This document shows positions 10,468 through 20,780 of a DNA stretch of 64,000 bases, one piece after another. The number at the start of each line of letters is the position of its first letter. The stretch's first letter is position 1. A program made the translations under genes and the position numbers. The notes under the pieces are model-generated. The model saw nothing but the letters and a program-made list of their open reading frames with translations, was not told the origin of the DNA and made no database searches. The DNA lies in NCBI GenBank assembly GCA_018902385.1, contig JABSSW010000033.1:372001-436000 (forward strand), written 5' to 3'. Source of the stretch: Physcia stellaris (taxonomy: Eukaryota > Ascomycota > Lecanoromycetes > Caliciales > Physciaceae).

Positions 10468-11798
10468 CCAGAGGAGCTGTGATGTACTACACATCAAATT
10501 CGCTCGGATCAAGACACATAACAAAGTCTGGACATTATAGACTGGTATGCAGCGGTGTATGTTACTTGGTGAACCATCAGCTAACGTTTTCTAGTGGCTA
10601 GCGATGAATTCTGTATTGTTTGCATCCAGGATCTGATTCATAAGCGTCCTTTTTTCTAGATGACTGGTACTGGGGCACGAGAAGCATGATCAATGTTGAG
10701 GACATGGATCAGCACCGGTATGAGGTATAGGCCGGGGAAGCATGGATGGGACCAGATAGCCAGAAGGATATGTAAGGGCAGAGCAGTTTGCAATCATAGC
10801 ATTTAGATTATCATTGCAATGCAACCCAAACCAGCCATCTCGATTTTCCACTATAGGCGTGATACAGAAGTCGATTTGTTGAAGTCGTTACAGATGGTCG
10901 CGCAATGTCGTTGAAGGCTTCTGTGAGACCGTGGTCGTTGACCCGGCCAGCGAGCACCGCACATGCAAGAAACTAACCACATGGGCTCAGAGACACAGCA
11001 ATGGACTCTGCTACGCAGTAACATCGCCGTCCAACCCCCCCTACCTGCACGGCCGGGCTATGCAGTCGATATGTACATGAAACGACCCCTCAGGAGCGGA
11101 TAGGCGGGAAACAAAAACGTTCCGAAGAATGAGGAACAGCAAGGAAAAAACAATGGGCGGCCGCCTGCAACATAACGAGCAAAAGGTCCGAGCATTACCC
11201 CTGGCGGTTAGGCATCCATGCACCTTCCCTGCATCAGCACCCCTGTCCAACGGGCCGATGTACTCGCTTTCCCAAATGCCTATCTGGTAGATTCCACCTT
11301 CGTTCGTCAATATCCACCCCACCGTATTGAATCATGGGCGGGTACCAGGGCTGTATAGCCCTTGTTAAGATTGATATAACACTTTTTGCAACGCTTTCCA
11401 ATTGATAGGTGTCTTTGCCGGATAAACGTGACGTACAGATGGTCGACCGTAGGAGGCACAGCTGACCATCGCATCGGAGGTTCAACTCCACCCGTTATCC
11501 CACAGTGTTCTGTACAGATCCTGGACTTTGGAACCTGAATGGTCTTACTAGCCTTTCACGAAAACACCTTTCGGAGCCGACTACCCCGATTGCTGTTTGG
11601 GGAAATAGACAACGAGGGTGGATGCATACCGAAGAGAGCAGGTCCGAAACGAATACCAAACTCTTGAAAGATAGAGGAGCTCGCCAAGAAGGTGGTTCAT
11701 GTTGGAACCACGGCAGCCCGTTCTGGAACTATGCATGGGTTGAGTGACAATAAAGAACTTTGATTATTGGTTATATTCCCAATCCGGATGACTAAGCT
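10468..11798. other. Intergenic stretch between convergent genes, nothing recognised
   Basis: The sequence holds the 3' ends of the F-box gene and of the minus-strand coiled-coil gene. Only short overlapping ORFs (up to 93 codons) occur, with no domain. I noted one B-box-like word near 11470 but no tRNA fold. Confidence 0.5.
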
Positions 11799-14492
11799 TC
11801 ACGTCGCTTCAGCACCCAGTCGTGGTCCCACGGACTCGCTAAATGCACCGGCAGTGGCCGGCTGCCAGGATTGAATGTCATCCATCACATAAACACAGCC
11901 CAGTTTCTCAAACCAATATGCCTCGAACAAGTCCATGGTTACACGAATCATCATACGCTCTCCGTCGGGGCGTGCAATATTAAGAGAAAATCCTTCAGCG
12001 TCACTCCAAGCACACTCCGACGGAGCACAAGTCACCAGCAAGGAATCTTCTTCTGATTTGAGAAAGAATATGCATGACCCACCCAGAGAGGTTCTACACA
12101 TCCAAAGCGTGGCTGACTGACCGGATTCCAATATACAATCGGATGTTCGTTTGAAATCGTCGGCTACGGTGAGGCTATCCGCCAGTATCAACCTTTGTGT
12201 CCGACAGGCTTCTAAATGCTTTTGGCACAGCTGTAAGTTCTGCTGTATTCCTATTTGCTTTAGACTGAGGTCATGCGAGGTGTCTTGTATTGCCTTAACC
12301 TTTCGATCAAGGGACTCAATCTTACTGTTGACAGACAACGTAAGTTTAGAGCTCTCGTCTCTCAAGTGAGCCAATTTCACATCTTGTGATCGAGTCAGCT
12401 CCTGCTTCTCCTTCTTTAGAATGTCGATGTCCGCATCTAGCCTATTGATTCTTTTGTCGTAGCTCTTAATCATTTTCTCGGAGTCTTTGACCCTGGTCTC
12501 GTAGTCTCTGACCCTGATCTCGTAGTCTCTGACCCTTTTCTTGTAGTCTTTGACCTGGTTAGCAGCCGCGCCTCGCTCAGTAGTAAGCTTGTCTATCTTT
12601 GCACTATTACCACTAATTGTCTCCTCCAGCTGGCCTATTGTCGTTTCCAACCTTTGGACGTCTTGCAAGGATTTCTCCGATTGACGTCGCGTGTTTTTCA
12701 AATCACGCTCATAACGGTTGATCCTACCGAAGTAATCTTTACTGGAAGCTAGATTAGCAACCTGTAGCACCACATAGTCATCTTGTTGTTTGATCAAACG
12801 ATCAGAAGTTTTTTCCAGCTCTGCTTGAGTGTCGGATAAATCTCTATTGGCTTTTTCCAAAGTTGACGTCAGCTCCGTAATTTGGCGCCGCTGGTGTCTG
12901 ACGTTGCTTTCCATAGTTGACCACTTGTCTTTAGTCTCTTTGAGATCATCAGATTTTGTCTTTAGCTTTCCTTGAGTGTTCGACAGGTCGATTTTGGATT
13001 GTTCCCAAGTCCGGGTCAGATCGGTAAGTATGGTCTGCTGTTGCTTTGCAGTCCCTTCCAGAGTCGACACCTTCTCTTTGGCCTCCTTGAGATCCTCAGA
13101 TTTGCGTTTCAATTGGGTGGCTTTCTGTCTCGAATCCGCTTCAGTCTTGTCGAGTCGACTACGAAGAGCGTGAATGCTATCCAAGCGCTGCTCAGAAACG
13201 ATCTCTAGAGACGAGATAGTTTCATTGGCTTCTTCCAGTCGCTCTTTTTCCGCAGCGACGACGGCCTCCGCCTCACGCAGCTTCTGTCGAGCATTCTCAA
13301 GCTCTTTCGCTTGTTCTTTGGCCTTGGCGATAAGTCCTGACATCTCTGTGCCGCGTTCCGTCATTTGTTTGAAAGTCCGGTCTGCTTTGACCTTGTACTC
13401 TTGACAATCAGTCTTATACTTTATCTTCGACTGAAGTGCCACCTCTAATTTATCTTTGATTTTCTTTAGCTCGAGCGTTGACTGGCCAACGGTAGTGCTC
13501 AAGTTCTGCTTGTCTTGCTCCAACTCCGCAATCTTACTTTCCGAGGCAAGCAACGAACGCTCATTCTGTGCTTTGCCCTCTTTCGAGGTCTTTACTTGTG
13601 CTTGAAGTGAAGCAACCCAATGTTTGGTTTCATCGAGTTCTTGATTAAGGGAAGCGAGCTGGGTATCTTTGCATCTGGATTCCTGCATGCATGTCTTCTT
13701 ACCGGCCTCTTGCTTCTTGGATTCCTCCCGCCAATAATCTTCGCTCTTTTCCAGCTTCTTCTTCACTTTTTCGAGTCGATGCGTAGAAGACGTATATTCA
13801 TTAATCGTAACGTTCTGCTCGGCCAGCTCTTCTCCCTTCTTCTTGTCACTTGACCGCGAGGTGGTAAGTTGCCGTTGTAGGTCTTCGATTGTTGCTGTGT
13901 CTTGAGCCGCTTTCTCTTCCCAACTTTTAGATTGTCTCTTATATGCCTCTTTTTCCAGCTCGAGTTCCGTCCGCTCCCGTTGGAGTTGAGCCGCACATTG
14001 CGCATTGTATTCGTCTAGTTGACCGTTTTGCACTGCCGTGGCCTTCTCCAGCATCAAATGGAACTGATCCAGTAGGACTGTATTCCTAGCTTTCCTAGCT
14101 TTGACCGAGTCGTCGACTGACTGGTCGAGGCTCGTTAGACCGCCGATCTCAACGTCTAGTGCCCTACTCAGATGGATTACGTTGTCTTCCACCCGTTTTA
14201 ATCTGGCGATAGGGATATCTGGAGGGGTGACCCCTTCAACTCGAGTGGCCAGCGGACACCCACGCGTTTGTCTGATATGGCTGATGCAATTTTCGCGGTG
14301 TTCTCTGGTATGATATATCATGTCAAAGTCGCCCATCTTTTTGGGAGGTGGAGTCCGTGCTCTCTTTGTAGGTGAGAGCTGTTTTCTTGCTCTCTTGACC
14401 TTGAGCAGCTGTTGTCCACCATTCCATGGTACTGAATCTGAATCTGACTTCTCTGACTCTCCAATATCGGTTGGAAGTCGTCTCGAATCCAT
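11799..14492 (-). CDS. Long coiled-coil protein, 897 residues
   Basis: The frame is open above the chosen start to a GTG at 14522, but the first ATG is at 14492 (MDSRRLPTDIGESE). Residues ~25-55 are basic and look like a bipartite nuclear localisation signal (KVKRARKQLSPTKRARTPPP). Next comes a His/Cys cluster (HTREHRENCISHIRQTRGCP) that could bind zinc, though this is unproven. From ~130 to ~770 it is an almost continuous coiled coil. That coil contains a duplicated 49-residue unit beginning KSEDLKEAK and KSDDLKETK, and a run of near-identical heptads (RVRDYEI, RVRDYET, RVKDSEK). The last ~130 residues form a separate cysteine-containing globular tail ending in LGAEAT. The overall design resembles filament or spindle/nuclear scaffold proteins, but no specific family is assignable. 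It is divergent from the next gene. Confidence 0.8.
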   Translation of the reverse strand: MDSRRLPTDIGESEKSDSDSVPWNGGQQLLKVKRARKQLSPTKRARTPPPKKMGDFDMIYHTREHRENCISHIRQTRGCPLATRVEGVTPPDIPIARLKRVEDNVIHLSRALDVEIGGLTSLDQSVDDSVKARKARNTVLLDQFHLMLEKATAVQNGQLDEYNAQCAAQLQRERTELELEKEAYKRQSKSWEEKAAQDTATIEDLQRQLTTSRSSDKKKGEELAEQNVTINEYTSSTHRLEKVKKKLEKSEDYWREESKKQEAGKKTCMQESRCKDTQLASLNQELDETKHWVASLQAQVKTSKEGKAQNERSLLASESKIAELEQDKQNLSTTVGQSTLELKKIKDKLEVALQSKIKYKTDCQEYKVKADRTFKQMTERGTEMSGLIAKAKEQAKELENARQKLREAEAVVAAEKERLEEANETISSLEIVSEQRLDSIHALRSRLDKTEADSRQKATQLKRKSEDLKEAKEKVSTLEGTAKQQQTILTDLTRTWEQSKIDLSNTQGKLKTKSDDLKETKDKWSTMESNVRHQRRQITELTSTLEKANRDLSDTQAELEKTSDRLIKQQDDYVVLQVANLASSKDYFGRINRYERDLKNTRRQSEKSLQDVQRLETTIGQLEETISGNSAKIDKLTTERGAAANQVKDYKKRVRDYEIRVRDYETRVKDSEKMIKSYDKRINRLDADIDILKKEKQELTRSQDVKLAHLRDESSKLTLSVNSKIESLDRKVKAIQDTSHDLSLKQIGIQQNLQLCQKHLEACRTQRLILADSLTVADDFKRTSDCILESGQSATLWMCRTSLGGSCIFFLKSEEDSLLVTCAPSECAWSDAEGFSLNIARPDGERMMIRVTMDLFEAYWFEKLGCVYVMDDIQSWQPATAGAFSESVGPRLGAEAT
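12480..12563 (-). repeat. 21-bp tandem repeat coding for identical heptads
   Basis: The word GTAGTCTCTGACCC recurs at 12501 and 12522, with variants at 12480 and 12543, all exactly 21 bases apart. On the minus strand each unit encodes one coiled-coil heptad (RVRDYEx). This is direct evidence that the coil has grown by tandem duplication of seven-codon units. Confidence 0.85.
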
Positions 14493-15043
14493 TACTAAAT
14501 AAGATATGATAGCAGGCCACACGAGCGGCTGCTAATAATAAACACTCGTAGAGTGTAAGAGTGCGAGCACTCTGTGCAAGCAACTTGTGCAAGCACTCTG
14601 TTGGAAGTCAGTCAATGTTTCAATCAAGACACACTTACTGAGTGTAGAAAGGGAAGCTGCAAGACATCCATTGCGTTGGCTATGTTTGATCTATGTCAAT
14701 TGATGGCGGACAGAGGACCAACGTGTTCCCTCTGATGAAAGAACGGGAACCCGGCCCTGGGAGGGGACTTTCCGATTTAGGTGGGACTTCCCGTTTCGGA
14801 CGAACCCTTCCATACCTAGGGCACCGATTTTTGTTCCATCAACTTTCTTCCAATCCATCGGTAAGTAAATATGCGACAACTCCATCAGCTTTCTATTCAT
14901 ACCTCCATTGGATTTTCCAGAACTGCGCAATCGTTGGTTTGAACCGATTGTGACGGGGGATAATTTCCCTCAAGGTCTGCGTGCCTAAGGTCTTCGTACC
15001 TACTAAAAGTGGCTGCTCGTGCGGTCTACTATTATATCTTATT
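14493..15043. promoter_or_regulatory. Shared divergent promoter region of two coiled-coil genes
   Basis: About 550 bases separate the two divergent start codons. Both ATGs are preceded by the motif TATNATATCTTAT: CTATTATATCTTATT before 15044, and CTATCATATCTTATTTAGTA before 14492 read on the minus strand. A short direct repeat based on GTGCAAGCA occurs near 14572-14596. A 60-base leader intron for the rightward gene is likely at 14861-14920. Confidence 0.45.
14861..14920 (+). other. Probable 5' leader intron of the 1118-residue coiled-coil gene
   Basis: The segment begins GTAAGTAAAT and ends GATTTTCCAG after a pyrimidine-rich stretch, a strong fungal intron pattern. It lies upstream of the start at 15044 in the same direction. 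No upstream coding exon is evident. Confidence 0.5.
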
Positions 15044-18000
15044 ATGTCTCTCCAGGGATCTGATGCCTGGGCTTGGCTCCCTAAAGCTCAGCAAGCCAGA
15101 GCGGATATCGACTCGACCGCTGATTTTCTTGCTGTTGCACATAAAACGGTAAGACCGAAACAGCTCAACGAATACGCCAGTCAGGTCGACACCCTTATTA
15201 AAGGGCTAGAATCAATGAAAGACAGTCTTGAGACCAAAGTTGCTGAGCTAGAATCTCAGCAACATGCCTGGGATGAAGGTAAAGTCTCTCGGAATCAAGA
15301 GCTGGAAAGAAATCAGGACAGCCTCGACCAATACAACCGCCAGCTCAGTGGGCTTAGGGAAGATGTTGAGCGGGTGGAAGCCCAGAAATCTAATGCAGGC
15401 GAACTAGCCGAGGAAAAGGCCCAAGAATGTACCAGATTGGATGGCGATCTCAAGAGTCGCCGGACTCAAGTCGATGACCTGGACAAGCGAATCACAGAAG
15501 CCGAAAGCCAGTTGCAGACCAGGGCTGATGAGCTCGCCAAACACAAACGGGAACATGAGGGTGCAGTCGCACAACGGCAGGCGGAACTTTTGGACCTCGA
15601 TGGTAAACTCCGAGACGGAAAAAACAAAATGGCTGACCTCGATGGGCAGATACGGGTCCTCTCGGAACGTCAATCAACCACCGATAGAGCGTTGTCTACG
15701 GCCGAATCGAAGTTGCACAATATCAATTCGGACATACAGAGCAAGAGTCGGGAACTGGGAGAGGCAGCACTGCAGCATACCCAAGCGATGGACAAACACA
15801 AGACGGATTACAGCCAACTTCAGCAGGAGATACGTGATAGCCAGGAGACTGCAAGAAAAGAGGCCGAATCGCGAAGAAAGGAGGTGGACAAGCAGAAAAA
15901 GCAGACCGAAGATTGGGAAGCTCAAAGCAAGAAGTACCGAGACGAAATCGCTCAGCTGGGAGCAGAGCGAAAACGTACCCATACGGAACTCCAGACCAAC
16001 AAGGCTCTCCTTGTCCAGGTCAGTCAAAACTCGACCCGAGACACAGAAGAGCAAGAGACCTGCCAGACCCAGGCTCGGACGATCGAGAAACTCACGGATC
16101 AGATAAAGGAATTCAGCGAGGATCAGCGCCGCCAGACAGATATTGCCAAAACATACCGTGAAGGTCTCGGTGGTATCAAGCAGCAACTTGAGAAGGGTCT
16201 GCTGGAAGAATACATCCATCAGCCTGAAGATACGCCAGATAAGACCATCACGGAGATATCCCAGAACGTGAAAATGGTGCTAGATCTCACCACTGGTCTG
16301 GAAAAGGAGCTATATTCGAAGACAAAGCAGGCAGAATCGGATCAATCGGAGCTCGCCAAATTGCGAAGCGATAAAGGAGATCTTGCCAAACAGCTCAAAC
16401 ACGCCAAGCGTAAACTCAAGACGACTACCGAGAAACATGACTCAACGCTCGAAGACGTCAAGGGGCAACTTACAACTGCCACTGAGACCAGTGAGAAACA
16501 TGTCTCGACGATTGGTATCAGTAACCGGAGGCTTGCCGACATACAAGCCCTCTTGAGCCAACAAATCGATGAAACAAATGGCTTATCCGAGGAAGTAGCT
16601 CGACTCAAACGTTGCTACGACTTCTCAAGAGATAATCATGTCAAAGAAGCCAACGACCTTCGACGGCAAATCAAGAAGCTATCAGCAGACCTGGTGGAGG
16701 CTATGGATGATCGTAATTCGATGGTCTTGTACATGGCAGAAACGGGTCACCATCACAGAGCATTCGTTGAAAAGAAAGCACGTATGTTCTCAAAGCTTGC
16801 AGTCGCTCACAACACGATATCGTCTTTTCTCACGCGTCAGGGCAACCAGGATAGGTGGTTGGGAGAGCGAGACACTCAAATTGAAGATCTACAGGCACTA
16901 ATCAGATCGCACAAAGAGCAGGAAAGATCGGATTTGGCCGAGATAGGGGCACTGCGGGCGAAAGCGCAGCAGGCTTCTCTCAAAATCGACACACTACAGG
17001 ATGGAAACGCGAAGCAGATGGAGCGGATCAAAGACCTCGAGGACAAACAGAATGAACTGCAAAAGTCGAACGGTGCATTACTCGAAGCAAAGTCGGAGCT
17101 TGAGGGTGAATCGAACGCCTTGAAAGAACAGCTCCAGACCGCTACCGCCACCAAGGACAAGTACATTTCCGACCAAACGAAGCAGAAGGCCAGGATTGAA
17201 CAGCTCCAGGGCGAGAACGCAGATTTACAAAAGTCTGCTGGTGAATTGCAAGCAGCAAATTCGGAGCTTACTTCTAGCCATCATACCATCGAAGGCGGAA
17301 ACAAGGTCTTGAAGGAACAGCTTCAAGCCGCAACAGCCGCCAAGGATGAGCTCATTGCCGACAAAGCAGCGTTGGAAGAGAGCACCAGCAGTCTAATTGG
17401 CAAGCTAGAGGGTAAACAGAATGCGCTCGTAATACAGGAGAGACTCAATGCTGACCAAGAGACAGATCTCGAGAGAAAGAGATCCGAATGCGGTAAGCTG
17501 ACTGAGGACTACAATAGAGTCACACAAGAGAAGGAGAGGTTGCTGCGAGAACTGGAGGAAGAGAAGCAAAAGACCTCGAATTCTCCGGATATCGCAGGAC
17601 TCCTCCGCGCGATGACCTTAGAGCGGGACAATTTGCAGAAGGAAAAGCTAGAGCTGTCGACGGAGAACAATAATTTAACGCAGAAGATTAAGGCGTTGCA
17701 TATCGTTCCATCTTCAAGCAGTGCTACCGGGGAATCAGGTGGCTCGATTAGCCCAAGGGACACAGGTCGCAATTCCGATATTGCAGACGATCGGGACAAC
17801 CCAGATGCAGACGCCCAGTCCAGAGGGGAACTAAGGCGGCCGAGGCAGCCTTTTGGAACATCACGGTCGGTCTTCTGGTATAACGCTTGTTCGAGTTTGG
17901 AACGCTGACTCGATTCTGCAGGTTATCAACTCTGGATCCCGACTCGCGGATCACTCGTAAACGCAAGACAGCTATCGAAGACGTCGGGACCACATCCGGG

Positions 18001-18549
18001 TAAGTATCTCAGTACAGCGGTTACCCGGGTCTGGGAAAGCTGACCCGACTCGACAGGCTTTCATCATCTCTAGAACCTGAGGCCCGAGCCACTCGCAAAC
18101 GTAAGACAGCTCCCGAAGCTGCAATTCCAAGAACCCCGGCTAGCCAACAAGGTCTTGTCGACCTAGATGATGTTCTGCAGGCGAATTTCAATCCGGCACC
18201 AATTCCTCCCGCCATTTGGAACATTTTACGGTCACAAATCGCAACATGGGTAAGTGCTCGTCAAGCTTACCTATTTTTGGTGCTAAACTACGGATAGGAT
18301 GCTCGGAGGAAAAATTGGAGAACGGATATACGTAAGAGAACGGCGCTATGCCCCGAGAGATACACGGCACGTCATGGAACTGAAAGGCAGAGTCAAGGAT
18401 TTGCCTGTGCCTACTGCTTTGAGCATGGCTACGTGTGCGTTGAAGCAGAAGAGGGCAAGATACGTCTGTGTCCAATTAGGGAAGAAGATCGGGGTGATAT
18501 TTCAGGGCCTGGAGAGGAACGATACTGGGTGAGGGAAGATAGAGGGTAG
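15044..18549 (+). CDS. Giant coiled-coil protein with C-terminal Cys motif, four exons, about 1118 residues
   Basis: I start at the ATG at 15044 (MSLQGSDAWAWLP), which follows the shared leader motif, rather than at an upstream non-preferred start in the same frame. Exons are 15044-17877 (alternative donor at 17865), 17922-17999, 18057-18249 and 18298-18549. All joins keep frame, and the introns show CTGAC or CTAAA branch points. Residues ~25-890 are a nearly unbroken coiled coil with an internal repeat (ALKEQLQTATATKDK versus VLKEQLQAATAAKDE). Exons 2 and 3 encode matching segments, DPDSRITRKRKTA and EPEARATRKRKTA, so one exon seems duplicated; both look like nuclear localisation signals. 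Exon 4 carries a cysteine cluster (ALCPERYTARHG, GFACAYCFEHGYVCVE, RLCPI) that may bind metal. The family is unknown; a nuclear scaffold or DNA-associated role is only a guess. Confidence 0.78.
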
Positions 18550-18565
18550 AAATCCGACAGATGTA

Positions 18566-18725
18566 CGATTACCCGGCTTGGGACGAAATCAAAAGATGAT
18601 GTTGTCTTCATGTCGTCTTCATATGCTTTGTGCCAAACACGGGTAAGCGTGTTATCATACTGGGTGTATCGATGGGCGATGGATGGGAGGCAAGATTAGC
18701 ACCACATATTGGCCGGTCACATACT
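18566..18725 (+). repeat. Dispersed repeat family 2, copy 1
   Basis: The segment starts at ACCCGGCTTGGGACGAAATC and includes TCTTCATATGCTTTGTGCC. Close relatives occur at 30545-30690 (ACCCGACTTGGGATAAAGTC; GCTTCATATGGTTTGTGC) and, more diverged, at 33522-33625. The similarity extends through a GATTAGCACC / GATAGCACC word about 130 bases downstream. It is probably a decayed mobile element. Confidence 0.65.
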
Positions 18726-19264
18726 CACTGCCGACTGCATCCAAGGAACACCGTGGGAAGCTGGTGATACGATGCTTGCTGTTCTGGGCGAAAACAGTAG
18801 CGAGGAAAATTACAGAGTGCCAGGCCCAGAAAATGGGGACAGCGAGCAAAACCGTCGTCAAAATGACACTACAGCCGACAATATTGACCATGATTTGACA
18901 AATTAAGGTGGGTTTTGTCCAATGACAGTATGGTTTCTGCTTGTTAACAATTGAGGAACGCAGGGATAAATGAGCCTAATAAATCAGAGATCGAGCAACC
19001 GAATAATGCTGGAACTGAGTAAAGCTACAGGATAAGTGACAGCACGGGTCATTCTAAGTCTTACTGTGTTCGATTATCGCACGGTCTGGATCGGTGCTGT
19101 TTGAGACGTCGTCTCTCGACGGACTCATTCATTCCAAAGCATCTGGGGCCTTTCATGTTGTTTCCTTACTATATATGTTATAATTTATCCATTTCCTAAA
19201 TGATGGATGCGACAGGACGGATCTATGTCTGTCAAGAAGGTAGGTCTGTAGATGAGGTGCCTTA

Positions 19265-19835
19265 TCCTTTTCGTGATCGGCTAGCTGGACCACGGTGCTG
19301 AAGCAAATGGGACGAAATTGCAGTGGCTGGGGCTTGGCACGCCTATATGGGCGACCTTCCCCCCCGAGCCTCTGGCTTCGGCATCTTTCGTCTCTTCTTT
19401 TCGAGACCACATACTATCTCCCTCTTTCGACGTCTCCCTGGACTGCTTTCTATGTCTCATCAGCGATGCTGGCGCCGTCTATGGACATTTCCTTCTGCGG
19501 CTTGGGTCTTGGGTTTTTGGGAGTTCGGTTTCGGCATAGTTACAGCTCCAGCATGGCCCGTTTTGTAGGTTCCTCCTGGGCATACTGCTTGCTAGAAACC
19601 ATCGCCCACACACCCATTCTATCCCATGCACTGGTGGAGGGTGGCACATTTTTTCAAGGGCCCAGAGGCCGCTTAGAAGCTGTGCCCGGGAATTCCATTC
19701 AACACGACTCGAAGCGCGTCTTTGGGGTCACCTCGGCTTTCGCTCAGGTCTCGGCTCACCTGGATCCTTACCTGTAAAAAGGGTGCCATACCTGTGCAAG
19801 GGATAGTATCTTGTTCTAATAATCAGGCGTTAGAC
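19265..19835 (-). repeat. Dispersed repeat family 1, copy B (reverse, with an internal insertion)
   Basis: Read on the minus strand this matches copy A at 5700-6070 from end to end: ATTATTAGAACAAGATACTA near 19800-19830, then the AAGCAGTATGCCCA, CCAAGCCGCAGAAGGAA and AGATAGTATGTGGTCTC words, and the right end GCTTCAGCACC. Roughly 160 bases between 19640 and 19798 have no counterpart in copy A. Confidence 0.75.
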
Positions 19836-20496
19836 CCCTTTTACGATCACATTCCTACTTCCAATTATTGAATGTGTTACTCTGGTAGCTATTAGCAGTG
19901 TACATGGAAACAACAGGACTATTGAGGATATATGTTACTCAGTCAACTAGCTAGGGCAGGATGCAGATGAACCGAGATTGCAAAAATGACTGAGGTTGAC
20001 CTCGATTACAAAGGCGACCAACTTCCTGTCTAGTCTCTGCGTTCTTATGTCTTTTTCTTTTTAATCACCATTCGATGATCGTTAGTCGTCCGCATAGATA
20101 AAGGGGGTCTCAACGCTACAATAGCGCTAGTGCAGAATGATGAGAAGCTCATCAATAACAATAGAGAGACTCTCGGCTCGACGCTTCTCTTCCTTATCTT
20201 TGTCTCTTCTTTGCGTCGGTCACCCATTGCTGTTCTGAACCTCTTTTGACAAGTTCACACCTGTTCATTCTTCTTCACTCCATAGGCCAGATGCAGTGGA
20301 AGTAGCTGACTATGAAAGCTACTAAGCGATATGCGCTCGGTGGATGCGTACAAGCCACCTTCACCGCCCAGACCCATAGCATGCACATGAAGTGACGGAA
20401 AAATGCAGCATCAGCTTTCAAACTGTGACAGCTCGAGGTTTTTAACGGTATGTAAACCTCAACAGCTATCGCTTGCCGGAACTATCAGATCAGTGC

Positions 20497-20767
20497 TAAA
20501 GCCTCGTTCGCCTCATTGCTAGAACAGGATACTGTGTACATGAGTGTTTGGGCGATAGTCTCCTAGGAAGAGCAGTAGGTAGCCCACGGGTACCAAAACG
20601 GGGTACCAAAACGGCCAAACTGGAGCTGCCACTGTGTCGGGAAACAAACTCCCAAACCCCAAGATCCAAGCCGCCGAAGGAAGAGTCCATATACGCCGCC
20701 AGCGTCGTCCAAGGCACAGAAACAGCCCAGGAAAGACACGACAAGAGGGGAAGATAGTATGAGATTG
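20497..20767 (+). repeat. Dispersed repeat family 1, copy C (truncated against the satellite)
   Basis: Homology with copy A runs from CATTGCTAGAACAGGATACT through AAGCCGCCGAAGGAAGAGTC to GAAGATAGTATG. It then stops, and the satellite begins within about 15 bases. In copies A and B the element continues for ~130 bases more. Confidence 0.75.
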
Positions 20768-20780
20768 AATGTTCGTAGCC

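Larger units (their letters stand above)
18550..20780. other. Repeat-relic interval, no intact gene
   Basis: This interval carries one copy of dispersed repeat family 2 (18566-18725), an almost complete copy of family 1 in reverse (19265-19835) and a truncated family 1 copy (20497-20767). ORFs such as 19295-19777 (160 codons) are simply repeat sequence left open by chance, because the equivalent frame is broken in the other copies. Confidence 0.6.

Noticed and set aside
11465-11480. B-box-like GGTTCAACTCC
   Set aside because: The surrounding ~75 bases do not fold as a tRNA and have no A box.
15441-16106. 221-codon ORF within the coiled-coil gene
   Set aside because: It is a shifted frame of the intact coiled-coil coding sequence, rich in Arg/Ser as expected for such a shadow.
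19295-19777. 160-codon ORF as a gene
   Set aside because: It is the reverse reading of dispersed repeat family 1 copy B, and the equivalent frame is interrupted in copies A and C.
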